Shown here: one piece after another, positions 12,495-22,721 of the stretch
How the letters are laid out: every line of letters starts with the position of its first letter
Position numbering within the stretch: the first letter of the stretch is position 1
NCBI RefSeq assembly: GCF_037893015.1
Contig: NC_133665.1
Location: 22,330,869 to 22,394,868, forward strand
Direction: 5' to 3'
Source of the DNA: Macrotis lagotis
Taxonomy: Eukaryota; Chordata; Mammalia; Peramelemorphia; Peramelidae
DNA: 64,000 nt
The notes under the pieces: model-generated
Told to the model about the DNA's origin: nothing
What the model saw: the letters and a program-made list of their open reading frames with translations, nothing else
Database searches by the model: none
Position numbers and translations under genes: made by a program

Positions 12495-12565
12495 GGGAGA
12501 AGAGGAGAGGAGAGGAGAGGGGAGGGGAGGGGAGGAGATGGGAGGAGAGGGGAGGAGAGGAGAGA
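12495..12565. repeat. Purine-rich GGAGA/GGGGA low-complexity run
   Basis: Tandem-like GGAGA and GGGGA units on the plus strand, inside the nested ERV. Confidence 0.9.
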
Positions 12566-13393
12566 CTGAATCAGTTCCATCTCTACCATCTCTCACCTAT
12601 GTGTACATGTTTATCTTTAACTTCCCCTTGACTCTGTAAGGATGACACCCCTACGTATGCCCTTCTCCTTATGGAAAGGAAGAGGGGAGGCAGGGTGAAA
12701 ATGTTCTCCATTGAGAGAGAAAGAGAGATTAGTGGGTGGCAGTACCCCTGGGTTTGACCTAGATTCTCAGTCCCTGATCAGAGGTGCACTGTGGCACAGG
12801 ATTCTGATCCAGAGGAGAGAAACATCAGTGGCATATGACTGAGTCAGTTCAGGGTGACTATTGTTTATAACTGACTGGCCAGGATATCTACCTGGGGAGT
12901 AGAATATGTCTGAATATGTCCAGAAGCAGGGTGCATATATTCTGGATTGTACAACTTAGAGATAGGTGGCCTCAGACTCATGTGAGATTAATGATGGTAC
13001 CTGGATCCTTTGTAGAGATGTGCAAACTGGGGCATTTATTAAGGGAAACTGATTGTGAGTTAGTATGGACTTGCAAGGAAAATGCAGAAATGGCCATTTG
13101 CAAGAAAAATAATTTAAGGAACATCACTAGGCATATTAGCTATTCTTGGGGGTGATCCAATGACATAAAATCAAGAACTTAGTTTGATCAATTTTGGAGC
13201 CAGGAAGACCTTTCTAAAAACTTTGGTATAAAACATAAAGTGGAAGGAGGTACAGCAACCTTGGAAATGTACCTATTATCATGGTGATTATAGGGCTTAT
13301 CTAAATGGGTCCCTGGGAAGTAAGGAGGTGATCAGGAAGTTGTTATTTAGATTTAAGGGCCAACTCAGAAATGTGAAGAAATCTCAACAAAAT

Positions 13394-13407
13394 AAAAGAG
13401 GAGGGAT
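13394..13407 (+). promoter_or_regulatory. Polypurine tract of nested ERV
   Basis: AAAAGAGGAGGGA immediately precedes the TG of the 3' LTR, the expected place and composition for the plus-strand primer in reverse transcription. Confidence 0.8.
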
Positions 13408-13887
13408 TGTGTGGGATAAAGTTTTGAGATTTCTTCAGTAAAATATTACAGATTGAATCTGGTTAGCTATGTGCCCCTCCTCCCTTGACAAAGCAAACTT
13501 CTGGGATATTGTTGAAGAGTCAACTGACTTCATCTTATCTGTTGATGTCTAGAGAATCATTCAATTCCTGGGACTAAAGAGATAATCTGGTTTCAGTTTG
13601 AATTTTATGTTCTTTTCCCTAGATTAGTTTGCTTTGTTTGAATTCTATGCCCCTTTCCCTAGGGTATTTTTTGTGTTTAGATTGTAAAACCACATTCCTC
13701 ATTAATGAGGGTGGGTCAGTTGGGGGGGGGGGGGAATCTCCTTTGGATAAATGTGATTCTTGAACCTTTCCCTTCTGCCTCAATCTCTCCAATTGATTGT
13801 GGCCCATTTTTCCAGAAATGAATAAAGCCTTCTCTTCATACCTTGAGAGATCTCCGAAATTTATTTAAGTGGTCCTTGTCCCACACA
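13408..13887 (+). mobile_element. 3' LTR of the nested gammaretrovirus-like ERV
   Basis: A 480-bp LTR starting TGTGTGGGA and ending TCCCACACA, a perfect 9-bp terminal inverted repeat that the 5' copy has lost to mutations. It carries an AATAAA near 13820. The 4-bp TSD ATGC follows at 13888-13891. Confidence 0.93.
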
Positions 13888-14613
13888 ATGCTATAATTAT
13901 GATCAATATCAGCAAAGAGACCCAGAGAAAAATTATAACTAATTCTATTAATTGTTGCACATGCACTTAAGGACAGTGCTGTAAATGAAATATAAACAAA
14001 ACTTGGTATGTAAAAATACAACAATCCTAAATCATATTTAGAACTAAATTTTTATAATTAGTTTAGTAGTTAACCATATACTAGATATAGATAAAAAATA
14101 GATATAAAAAATCATTGCTTTTAGAATTCTTTCAGATCTTTAGAACATCTTAGATGACTTCAAATTTCAACATGTGTTATTAATTCCAAATATAATAAAA
14201 CATGAGTAGGACCAATCAGTTTTCCAAGTAGAGTAACATATGAATTATTAGATTTTACTAAAGATAGTCTTTTCATTATAATATTTTACATAAGCCTACA
14301 GATAGTTCATTGTTTAGAAATTTCAGGGGTGCCAGAGAAGGGCCAAGATCTTTGATACTAAAGTAATCAATTACTAATTTCAAGCTTCATCATTATTACA
14401 GTAACCCCAATAAGCTTATATTTTCACAAAAGATTTAATTGTAGGTACAATATATCTAAACTTAAAGATGAAGAGAAATTAATGCAGTTACAAAAGTTGA
14501 TAAAATAAACTGATAAAACTTACAAACATCAAAGAATAAGGATGACTATTACATGTTTCCCCACTTTATCTTATTTTCAAATAATAGATGTTAAATAAGT
14601 TACTCTAGTTTTT

Positions 14614-14619
14614 TATATA

Positions 14620-14652
<33 letters not shown>
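14614..14652. repeat. (TA)n microsatellite
   Basis: TA repeats with one TACA interruption. Confidence 0.95.
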
Positions 14653-15068
14653 TCCCTTTTATAAACACATGGTGGAAAACAAAAAGTTTCCCAAAATTTC
14701 TGGACCAAAAAGATCTTGAGAAATTGCTGACAAAATATTCTCTAACCTTCTACAATTCACATAGCAAACCTTAAAAATCTGGTGGTAAAGAACTAAATCA
14801 TTAGATGAAATGTCAGTTCATTTATTCTATTTGTTATCAGCATCACAATTTTAAATTCTCAAAAGTTTAGTTTGAATCTGTCCTTATACAGAAGCTTTGG
14901 ATTACTTGCTCGGAGCATACAGATATAATATACCACTCACATTCCAAAATTTCATCCAAGAGAATACTCAAAGTCCTGGAGTCTTATTAATTAAAATAAG
15001 TTGGACATAATTATTAATCAATATTAAATTTATATTACAATAAATTAGCTTAAAGATGAAAATATTTC

Positions 15069-15219
15069 GGGGCGGCTAGGTGGCACAGTGGATAAAGCAC
15101 TGGCCCTGGAGTCAGGAGTACCTGGGTTCAAATCTGGTCTCACTCACTTAATAATTACCTAGCTGTGTGGCCTTGGGCAAGCCACTTAACCCCATTTGCC
15201 TTGCAAAAACCTAAAAAAA
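15069..15219 (+). mobile_element. tRNA-derived SINE
   Basis: Full-length copy beginning GGGGCGGCTAGGTGGCACAG, with tail CCTAAAAAAAAAA and a short TSD of the type AAAATATTT (15059-15067 and about 15220-15228). Confidence 0.92.
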
Positions 15220-15931
15220 AAAATATTTATAACAAAGCTTCCAAATATCACTTTCTCTTGGTTAAAGTAAGATTTTTATACACAAACACCTAAACTTTCA
15301 AGGGAAACCTACACACTTCAGAGATAAGGGGGGAGGGGCCTCAGCATTTCTAAACCAGAGAGAACCAGGCTGAGTTTTTAAGGAGCCCATTTAATTAAGT
15401 TAAATTTACCAACCCAGATGGCTTGAATCTTGGAGTAGTTACATTTAATTTAAAGGGATAAGTAAAAAGGATACCATTTTATCTTTTTGTTTTACTGCTA
15501 GCAAGGTGTGGCTTGCTTTAAAAAGCTTCCTACAGATATTCCCTTTTTCTAGTTTAAATCTGATTTACTGACTTGATTTATAAAGGAAATACAGTCTTTG
15601 TAGCTTCTAATTGAAGCCTATTTGTTTATACGATTAAAATTTTCTAGCAGGAGCTAGGCCTTAAAATCTTAAAATGATGACATCCTAACTCAGATGGTAA
15701 TCTATTATTGATTATTTATTAATTTTAAATTGGTCCTTTTAAAACAATTAAATTCAAAACCCAAATAAAACAGAAGGAAAAAAACATTTCATAACTTTCA
15801 TTTCCTTCAGACTGGGTTAGAAATGAACTCAGTGTACCCCAAACAGGAACACATTCTAAACCATTTCAGATCTGGGTTGCACACTCCCAAAAATGTTTCA
15901 TTACTATCTTTCGAGTCATATACATGTACAG

Positions 15932-15932
<1 letters not shown>

Positions 15933-15967
<35 letters not shown>

Positions 15968-16041
15968 ATTGTGTGTGTGTATATATATATATGTACACAT
16001 ATATATAATATATAATATATAATATATAATATATTATATAT
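15933..16041. repeat. Compound (CA)n/(TG)n/(TA)n microsatellite
   Basis: About 29 bp of CA, then GT and TA runs, then degenerate TATAATA units. Confidence 0.95.
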
Positions 16042-18325
16042 ACTTAGAGAAACCGTTCTCATTAGAACAAAGATTCTACATTAGTTCACTTGTGTAGGGA
16101 GATTTTAGAGACACTGGCCAGCCCACTAAACCCTGAGAAAGTCCAGTGACCTCTTCTCAGTTCACGAGCTACACAGAGACCTCTAATTTAAATATATACC
16201 TATATACACTTATATAAATATTTATATTATTATTTTTATTGAATCATACTAATGAAGTCAGAAAATAATTTTAGAGTCAATTATAATTTCTTGTATTAAA
16301 ATTCCTTAATGTAATTAAATGCATTCTTAAGTTGCACAAAAAAATCAAACCCAGTTCTCTATTTGCAGAGTAATATTCATATAGCAAATACTTCCATGCT
16401 TCACATTTTAAAACATTTAGTTCACCTAGTTATTCACTGCTAGAATTTACAAATGTAGGAATCTGGTATCAGGATTTAGTTTTTACTCCATTTCTTAATG
16501 GAATACAGCTTAATTGAGCCAGAATTTGAATTCCCCAGTCCCAGAAGAGTCCATAAATTAATTTTGGATTATCAGTTCCCATATAGTTCTTTTCATTTAT
16601 TTTAAAAGTAAAGTTAGAAAACTTCCAAACCAGAATTTACTCTTTCTACCAATTAATGACAAGCCATTAATTTACAGAACCCCTTTGGGGTTAGGTCAGA
16701 CTGGCTGACCCCCCCCCCCCACTCCAGACCTCCCCACCCAAGGCAGGGGCTCTTCTTCAGCTTGAATTCCTAGACACCTGGGCAAGCTCCAGGTAAAGCC
16801 CTAGTGATGGGAGTTGGGGCTGAGCGATAACATGTATACCTGGGAAAGGCTGCACCCCCAAACCAGGGAGAAGGCAAAGGGGGGTTCCCTCAGACAGCTA
16901 TGGGGCTAGAGCATCAGGAGGTCCCCACAGGCCTCCCCTACACTGTCCCAGAGAGGGGCTCCTGCAGTGGAAGGAGGAGAGTTTTGTAAAAAAGAAAAGC
17001 TCACTTTCTCCTCTCTCAGCTGTAGTCACTGGATCCGCAGTCTGGCCCTGGACTGCCAGATTCCACCCAAGATGGGACCAGTCAGGCCAAGGAAAGCCAA
17101 GGACAAACCCCGGTGCTGCAGAAACCAGGGGAGGGAGACTCCAAGTCAACTCCTTAAAACCCCAGATGAACGTGGTCCTGGGGGTCTGCCTCAAAAGAAG
17201 GGAGCCTCAATAAATCCATCTCCTAAATTCTGGTTAAATCTTCACCCGCATCGGACTTTATCCTAAAAGAAACCATCTCATTACTAAAGACAAACGGACC
17301 AGTAGACCTCGGGGTCAGAGCAAGAGCTGTTTAAAACCAGGGGTGCTGCAATAATGGTGTCCCATTATTGCCTCTAGTCATCTCCCACAAACTCACTGCT
17401 AATTCACAATTGATGCTCAGTCCTTGGGGGCCAGGCAAGAATTACACGTTCCTCCTAAAAAAGAGGGGAGCCTCAATTAAACAGGCACTATCCTTGGGGA
17501 TCTGGGCAAGAACCTGCAAAACTAGGGGTGCTGCAATAACGGTGTCCTGTGTATTGCCTCTGGTCACCCTCCCCCCCCCCACACACACGTACCTCACATA
17601 ACATGCACTGCCTTTCTTAGAAATTTTCCCAGGGACAAAACAATGATAAAGTAAGTAGGTTGGCTGAGTATCCAATTTAATTTTTTCTAATTTCTAGAAG
17701 ACATGGCTCACCTTCTAGAATTTGGAACAAGCCCACAGTCAGATTCATATCCCTTCTTGGTTGGCCAAAATGATGTCAGGGAAATTGATGGTGCCGTCAC
17801 TTTCTCTAGAATCAGGAAAGGCGAGGATTTTTATTTCACAAGTCTGCAAACTTCACAGATTAAACTTTTTCCTGGAGAGACAATAAGATGCTTGAGGAAA
17901 GGATGAATCACAAAGGTCTAGGAAAGAGTAAGCTGAGGGAGAGAAAGGAAAACAACCATAAAGAGCTGGCTGGGTTTAGACTCAAGTGAGTGGGGTAGTG
18001 GTAGTAGTAAGGTGAGTTTAAGCCAGACATATAGTCTTGCCCACTTCCTGTGCAGGCAACAGTCAGGTAAAAGGGGATCTCACCCCCTCTACATGATTGA
18101 GGTCAGGTACCCATCCTGAAAGGCAGGAAGTTGGAGGAAGGTTAAAGGGATGAGCTGAGGTTGCTCTTATATGACAAATTTACATTAACAATGAAGTTAC
18201 TTTGAACAATGGGAGGGAGTTTACATCTGATTAGGGCCTATGTTGATGAAGGAACCCTCAGAAAAAGGTACAAATAACATTTTCTTTTTTAAAAAAGTAT
18301 ATGGGCCCTTATCTAATTTTATTTG

Positions 18326-18490
18326 GTTTTTGTTTGTTTTTAACAGGGCAATGGGATCAAGTGACTTGTCCAAGGTCACACAGCTAGGTAATTATTAAGG
18401 TCTGAGATAGGATTTGAACTCAAGTCCTCTTGACTTCAGGGCTATGCTCTATCCACCGTGCCATGCTCTATCCACTACCTAGATGTACCC
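18326..18490 (-). mobile_element. SINE part of the chimera
   Basis: A tRNA-derived SINE on the minus strand with its 5' end abutting U6. The head contains a local duplication of GTGGATAGAGCAT. The B-box region reads GAGTTCAAATCC. Confidence 0.9.
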
Positions 18491-18598
18491 TAAAAATATG
18501 GAAAGCTTCAGCAATTTGTGTGTCATCCTTGCACAGGAACCATGCTAATCTTCTCTGTATTGGTCCAGTTTTAGTATATGTGCTGCCAAAATGAGCAC
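18491..18598 (-). pseudogene. U6 spliceosomal RNA pseudogene
   Basis: On the minus strand this follows the whole U6 snRNA (about 107 nt) from GTGCTC through ATACAGAGAAGATTAGCATG and CAAGGATGACAC to the terminal CCATATTTTT. About a dozen substitutions are visible, including changes in the normally invariant 5' stem. It lacks its own promoter and is joined directly to a SINE, so it is a retroposed copy, not a gene. Confidence 0.95.
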
Positions 18599-18650
18599 CA
18601 AATACCATTTTCTTAATATTAAAAACTAGACAGCTATTCCTCCTTCTACA

Positions 18651-19414
18651 AGGGTAAGGTTCATTCTCTCTTACCTCCCCCATCTTTCATAACACTGTAA
18701 AAGCTTTTTCTTGTCCTTTTTTGTGAGAGCCCATTCTACCTCCTTGTTTCCTTTTCTCTCAGCATTCCTTAATTTTATTTTTTTAGATATTATATTAATA
18801 TTCAGCTCAGTCCTGTGGGACTCCCCCCCCATATATCTACTCCTTCTAATTGTCTAATAATGAGAAAGTTCTTATGAGTTCACAGTTGTCATCTTCCCAT
18901 GTAGGAATGTAAACAGTTTAACCTTATTAAATCCCTTGGGACTTCTCTTTCCTGTTTACCTTTTCTGTGCTTTTCTTAAGTATTGTATTTGAAAGTGAAA
19001 TTTTCTGTTCATCTCTGATCTTTTCAGCAGAAAAGTTTGAAAGTCCTTATAGTTCATTGAATATTCATCTTTTCCCCCGGAAGAGTATGCTCAATTTTGC
19101 TGGGTAATTGATTCTGGCTCTTTTGCTTTCCAGAATATCATTTTCTAACCCTCCAATTATCCTTACTACTGTGGCTTCACTTCTTTGCTCTCTCTTACTT
19201 TTTCCCTCAAGTGACATAATAGAAAACAGGAATTTTTAGCCACTTAGGTGTGTCTCCAGGCTATCTAAGGGAAACTATAAATTTTTTAAAATAAGAATTA
19301 TATTATTTGTCTCTACTTGAGCTCCTTTTCAAGGGGAAAATCTTCATCCTACTTGATGGTCATCTAATTGATTATTACTGTTTTTACTAGTAAGTTGTAT
19401 GCACATTTTCCTTT
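18651..19414. other. Unassigned sequence
   Basis: No gene or clear repeat. Pyrimidine-rich in its first half. Confidence 0.5.
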
Positions 19415-19429
19415 AAAAATCATTATCTA

Positions 19430-19553
19430 GGGGTGGCTAGGTGGCGCAGTGGAGTCAGGAGTACCAGGGTTCAAATCCAATCTCAGACACTTAATAATTA
19501 CCTAGCAGTGTGGCCTTGGGCAAGCCACTTAACCCCATTGCCTTGCAAAAAAA
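19430..19553 (+). mobile_element. SINE with 18-bp deletion between A and B boxes
   Basis: Perfect 15-bp TSD AAAAATCATTATCTA (19415-19429 and 19554-19568). Compared with the other copies, ATAAAGCACTGGCCTTGG is missing after GCGCAGTGG, so the spacing between the Pol III boxes is shortened. Confidence 0.93.
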
Positions 19554-19659
19554 AAAAATCATTATCTACCAACTGGGGATACTCATCTGTTTTTGCATAC
19601 CCTTCTTATATTTCAACCCCTCCTCACCCCCCCCAACTAGTTCCTTTTTTTTAAAAAAA

Positions 19660-20115
19660 ATCACAGAATTTCAGAGTTAAAGTAGATATTAAGGGCATTT
19701 GGTCAAACCTATAACCAAAAGCAATATGGTATAGTGTAGAGAAACTTAATTCTGAAGTCAGAGGAACTGAGTTCAAATCCTCCCTTTCATCCTGGGTAAC
19801 TTTGGGGCAAGGTCATTTAACCTTCCTGGGCTTCATTTTTTATTCTATAAAATGAGATTTGAATTAGGTGCCCTCTGAGATCCCTTTGGGTCTACAACTT
19901 ATCATCCTGATTTAACAAATGATCACTAAACCTCTGGTTGAAGACCACCACTGAGAAACTGACTACCTCCCACAGCAAGCCTGTGGAAGATGGCATTTTA
20001 GTTTTGCAGTTTTGGAAAGTTCCAATTATTCTGAAGTTTTTTTCCTGACATCTTTACCTAACTTTGCCTCTTTAAAAGTTGTATCCATATTTTATGATTC
20101 AGCCCTACCCATTTC
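19660..20115 (-). mobile_element. CR1/L3 LINE 3' region, antisense
   Basis: Starts with TCACAGAATTTCAGAG, the reverse of the CR1-type ATTCTRTG tail, and resumes at about 19915 with CTCTGGTTGAAGACC, CTGACTACCTCCCACAG and TTTTTCCTGACATCTT, which recall L3 3' sequence. It is interrupted by a CORE-SINE. Confidence 0.65.
19715..19912 (+). mobile_element. MIR-type CORE-SINE
   Basis: B box GAGTTCAAATCC, core GGGGCAAGGTCATTTAACC, then CTATAAAATGAGA and a 3' tail CTCTGAGATCCCTTTGGGTC of CR1/L3 type. Confidence 0.7.
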
Positions 20116-20239
20116 CTACATTTCCCAATTTCTAACACCTTACATCTCATCTATTATTAGATATAGTGACACTGGCCTCCTTGCTATTCCTGAAACAAGA
20201 CACTTCATGTCTTGGCTCCAGCATTTTCTTTGACTGTCC

Positions 20240-20555
20240 CAAAGCTTGGAATGTTCTCTCTCTTTCCTCATCTTCACCTGCTGGGTCACCTGGATTCCAA
20301 CCAGTCCCAGCTACAATCCTACTTTCTGCAGGAAACCCTTTCCAATTCTTATATGTAGTGCCTTTCCTTTTCATCCTATATATAGCTTGATTATACATAT
20401 TGGTTTATGTTTGTCTTCCCTCCTTCTCCCCCCCTCCCACAGTTTTATAGAAACCTTTTTGAAGGAAGGTACTGTATTTTACCTTTATTCATATGTCTAG
20501 CAATTAAGAACAGTGCAAGATAGCAGGCATTTAACAAATGCTTACTGACTATGTG
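20240..20555 (+). mobile_element. L2 LINE 3' end
   Basis: Diagnostic 3' sequence: CAGTGCAAGATAGCAGGC, then TTAACAAATGCTTACTGACT. Older than the SINEs. The overlapping open frames here are not genes. Confidence 0.65.
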
Positions 20556-20559
20556 AGAC

Positions 20560-20865
20560 TTTTACCTTTTGGAGCCAGACATGAACTCTAATAATCCTTA
20601 TTCCAAATGACAGCCTTTCAAGTATTTGAAGATAATGAATTTTTTTCTTTTTTTTAAGGAGGAAGACAATGTAGTTAAGTGACTTACCCAAGGTCCCACA
20701 GCTAGTAGGTATCAAATGCCTGAGATCAGATTTGAACTCAGGTTCTTCTGACTCTAGGACTAGTAATCCATGCACTGCACTATCTAGCTGCCCCTCAAAT
20801 ATTTGAAGATAGCTGTTATTTCCCCTAAACTAATATCTACCTAACAAAAAAATACTTATAAGTAG
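20560..20865 (-). mobile_element. CR1/L3 fragment, antisense, split by a SINE
   Basis: GACAGCCTTTCAAGTATTTG and, after the SINE, GAAGATAGCTGTTATTTCCC match the antisense L3 segment that on the sense strand reads GGGACATGATAGCTGTC. Confidence 0.55.
20635..20794 (-). mobile_element. tRNA-derived SINE, antisense
   Basis: 17-bp TSD with one mismatch (TCAAGTATTTGAAGATA at 20618-20634, TCAAATATTTGAAGATA at 20795-20811). Divergent: GTAGTTAAGTGACTTACCCA in place of the usual core. Confidence 0.92.
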
Positions 20866-21049
20866 AAAATATTAAAAAAGCATTTTTAAACAAATTCAGA
20901 AAGTCTATCCCCAATTAGAGTTCTACTGTGATGTTTTATCAGTACATGGAGATGTCCCTAGTTTCTGGAAGGTTTTGGAGGCTTCCTACAAGTTAGGGAA
21001 GGTCCTAGAAAGGATTCTGCTATGGATATGCTGATATAGATATCAAAAC

Positions 21050-21555
21050 TTAATAGATAGACATTCTTGCAATTTCTAGTTCTTTGTCACCACAAAAAAG
21101 TTTCTATAAATATTTTAGAACATATATAAGTTCTTTTCTTTTTCCCCTAATCAGCTTCAGAAATAGAGTGAGCAGTGGTATTGCTGAATAAAATAGCATG
21201 CGTAGTTTAATAACTCTTTGGGCATACTTCCAGATTGTTCTGCCAAGCGTTTGGATAAATTCACAATTCTACCAACAATAAATTAGTATCCCAATTTTTC
21301 CACATCCCCTCCAACATTTGTTGCTTTCCTTTTCAATTGCATTAGCCAATCAGATAGCTGTGAAATGATACCTGCTTTAATTTGCATTTCTCTGGAAAAT
21401 AATTATTTAGAACATTTTTTCATATGCCTGTTAATTGTTTTGATTTCTTCATCCAAAAACTGCCTAACCATAGCCTTTGACATTTATCAATCATGGAATG
21501 ACTCGTTCTTATAGATTTTACAAAGTTCTTTATATATTTTCATGAGTAGCTGAGT
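21050..21555 (-). mobile_element. L1 ORF2 C-terminal fragment, antisense
   Basis: Contains the antisense L1 landmarks TTCTTTGTCACCACAAAAA, ATTCACAATTCTACCAACAA, TTTAATTTGCATTTCTCTGG and TTGATTTCTTCATCC, in the same order as in 1-560. Confidence 0.85.
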
Positions 21556-21641
21556 TTGGAGAAGCTCACCAGTAGAAAATTGATGTTTTCATTGTATTTT
21601 TTTAAAATGCACCACAGAAACTTTTAAAAAACTGTTTCTTG

Positions 21642-21792
21642 GGCAGCTAGGTGGCGCAGTGGATAAAGCACTGGCCTTGGAGTCAGGAGTACCTGGGTTC
21701 AAATCCAGTCTCAGACACTTAATAATTACCTACCTGTGTGGCCTTGGGCAAGCCACTTAACCCCATTCACCTTGCAAAAAAAAAAAACTAAA
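21642..21792 (+). mobile_element. tRNA-derived SINE
   Basis: Full-length, with near-perfect duplicated flanks (AAAAACTGTTTCTTG before 21642, AAAAACCTGTCTCTTG at 21793-21808). Pol III boxes intact. Confidence 0.93.
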
Positions 21793-21879
21793 AAAAACCT
21801 GTCTCTTGAATGGTTCAAATAGGTAGTCATTTATATCAATGGGAAAAATAATATGAAATATTTCCATTACAGCTTCTAG

Positions 21880-22335
21880 AAAATGTACAGAGGAGGGGAA
21901 CTAGAATGGTCCTAGACCTTGAATTCTTATGACATAGCTTTATAAGATTTGAGAAGGTTTAGTCTGGAGAAAAGAAAAAGGGAGTGGAGAAAAAGATAAT
22001 TATTTTCAAACATTTGAAGGAAGAATTGGTATTACTCTTTTTGACTCCAGAAGGCAGGGTGAGGAGCAGTATGTGAAAATTGCAAAGAGGGAAGTTTTGG
22101 CTTAATTTCAAAGGGGAAAAAAAAAACAATTTTAATCACAAGAGAAGCTGTCAAAAGAGAGATGGGTTACTTTGAGAAGGAATAGGTTCTCTATCTTTGG
22201 AAGTTTCTGAACAGAGGCTGAATCATCATTTTTGGATGATATTTGGTGGAAATTCCTTTCATGTAAGGGTTGGAATAGCTGGTCATTCAAGTCCTTTCCA
22301 ATTCTTCAATTCTTTGATTTTATGATTCTCTCATC
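21880..22335 (+). mobile_element. CR1/L3 LINE 3' UTR
   Basis: Sense-strand CR1-clade 3' end with GGTTTAGTCTGGAGAAAAG, CAAAGAGGGAAGTTTTGGCT, GAAACTTCTGAAC-type segments, AGAGGCTGAATCATCA, GGGTTGGAATAGCTGG, CCTTTCCAATTC, then the octamer-like tail TTCTTTGATTTTATGATTCT. Confidence 0.75.
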
Positions 22336-22721
22336 AAAAATTAAAGTGACTAGTTCTGACTACTGGACAAATGAAAAATTTCATTAGGATTCATCCTTTA
22401 ATTCCATCACTTAATTACTGCACTTTAGGCTTCCTCTATCTATCTTTCTCTATCATGTTCCATGTTCCTGCAAATTAGGGAAAGGCTTCTGCTATGCATA
22501 TGCTGACATAGACATCAAACCTTAATAGATAGGCATTCTTGCAATTTCCAGTTCATCTTGATCTTGGAAGTTCACTCAAGCCTTGGAATCCACACATTGG
22601 AAATGTATGCTATTCCCCCTCAGCCTTTTCCTCTAATTTGACTTCTCCCAGAACCTCAATTTGAGCAGGATAAGCAGGTCAGACTCTCTCTCTGTTGGCC
22701 CCTTTACCAAGTTTTCCTGCA

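Larger units (their letters stand above)
8947..13393 (+). mobile_element. Internal region of nested ERV, no intact genes
   Basis: About 4.4 kb between primer site and polypurine tract, shorter than the 7-8 kb internal region of a complete gammaretrovirus. No open frame longer than about 80 codons is seen, and I could not recognise gag, protease, reverse transcriptase, integrase or env motifs. It contains a 3' SINE fragment at about 10895-10962 and a GGAGA-rich low-complexity run at 12495-12565. It may be a non-autonomous element mobilised by a coding relative, or one whose coding regions are deleted and decayed. Confidence 0.75.
13892..17770 (-). mobile_element. Probable internal sequence of the older ERV, right part
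   Basis: This lies between the nested provirus and the right old LTR. Directly beside that LTR, the minus strand of about 17752-17769 reads TGGCCAACCAAGAAGGGA, a gapped and weak match to a tRNA-Lys primer site. That supports a minus-strand provirus starting at the right LTR. 16680-17600 is unusually GC-rich with partly duplicated segments, while 13900-16650 is AT-rich. No retroviral protein motif was recognised. Nested inside are a SINE (15069-15219) and microsatellites. Confidence 0.35.
18287..18598 (-). mobile_element. U6-SINE chimeric retroposon
   Basis: On the minus strand the insertion reads: U6 snRNA copy (18598-18491), complete SINE including head (18490 to about 18343), the SINE A-rich tail, about 29 bp of other sequence (18325-18297), TTTTTT, then a short A tail. 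It is flanked by a 16-bp TSD with one mismatch, CAAATAACATTTTCTT (18271-18286) and CAAATACCATTTTCTT (18599-18614). The left LTR copy holds the unoccupied site at 7202-7217. This fits L1-type target-primed reverse transcription with a template switch from SINE RNA to U6 RNA. U6-fused chimeric retroposons are known in placental mammals. Confidence 0.9.
17771..18650 (-). mobile_element. Old LTR, right copy, interrupted
   Basis: Homologue of 6723-7253 once the 312-bp insertion at 18287-18598 and its duplicated target are removed. On the minus strand it carries an AATAAA at 17830-17835, about 60 bp before the CCTGACATCA end, followed directly by the weak primer-site-like sequence. That is the basis for reading it as a 5' LTR on the minus strand. 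Confidence 0.65.

Noticed and set aside
15807..16008. Frames rich in Tyr-Ile or Cys-Val / Thr-His repeats
   Set aside because: Encoded by (CA)n, (GT)n and (TA)n microsatellites.
16898..17266. Overlapping 98- and 99-codon frames on opposite strands
   Set aside because: In GC-rich, partly duplicated ERV-type sequence. No retroviral or host motif could be recognised, and opposite-strand overlap suggests chance.
18491..18598. Functional U6 snRNA gene
   Set aside because: About a dozen substitutions, fusion to a SINE, TSDs and no upstream promoter elements show a retroposed pseudogene.
6723..18650. Firm claim that the outer LTRs are one provirus
   Set aside because: No shared 6-bp TSD (only AGAG versus AGGG), weak primer site, no polypurine tract and no recognised genes. 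Kept only as a possibility.
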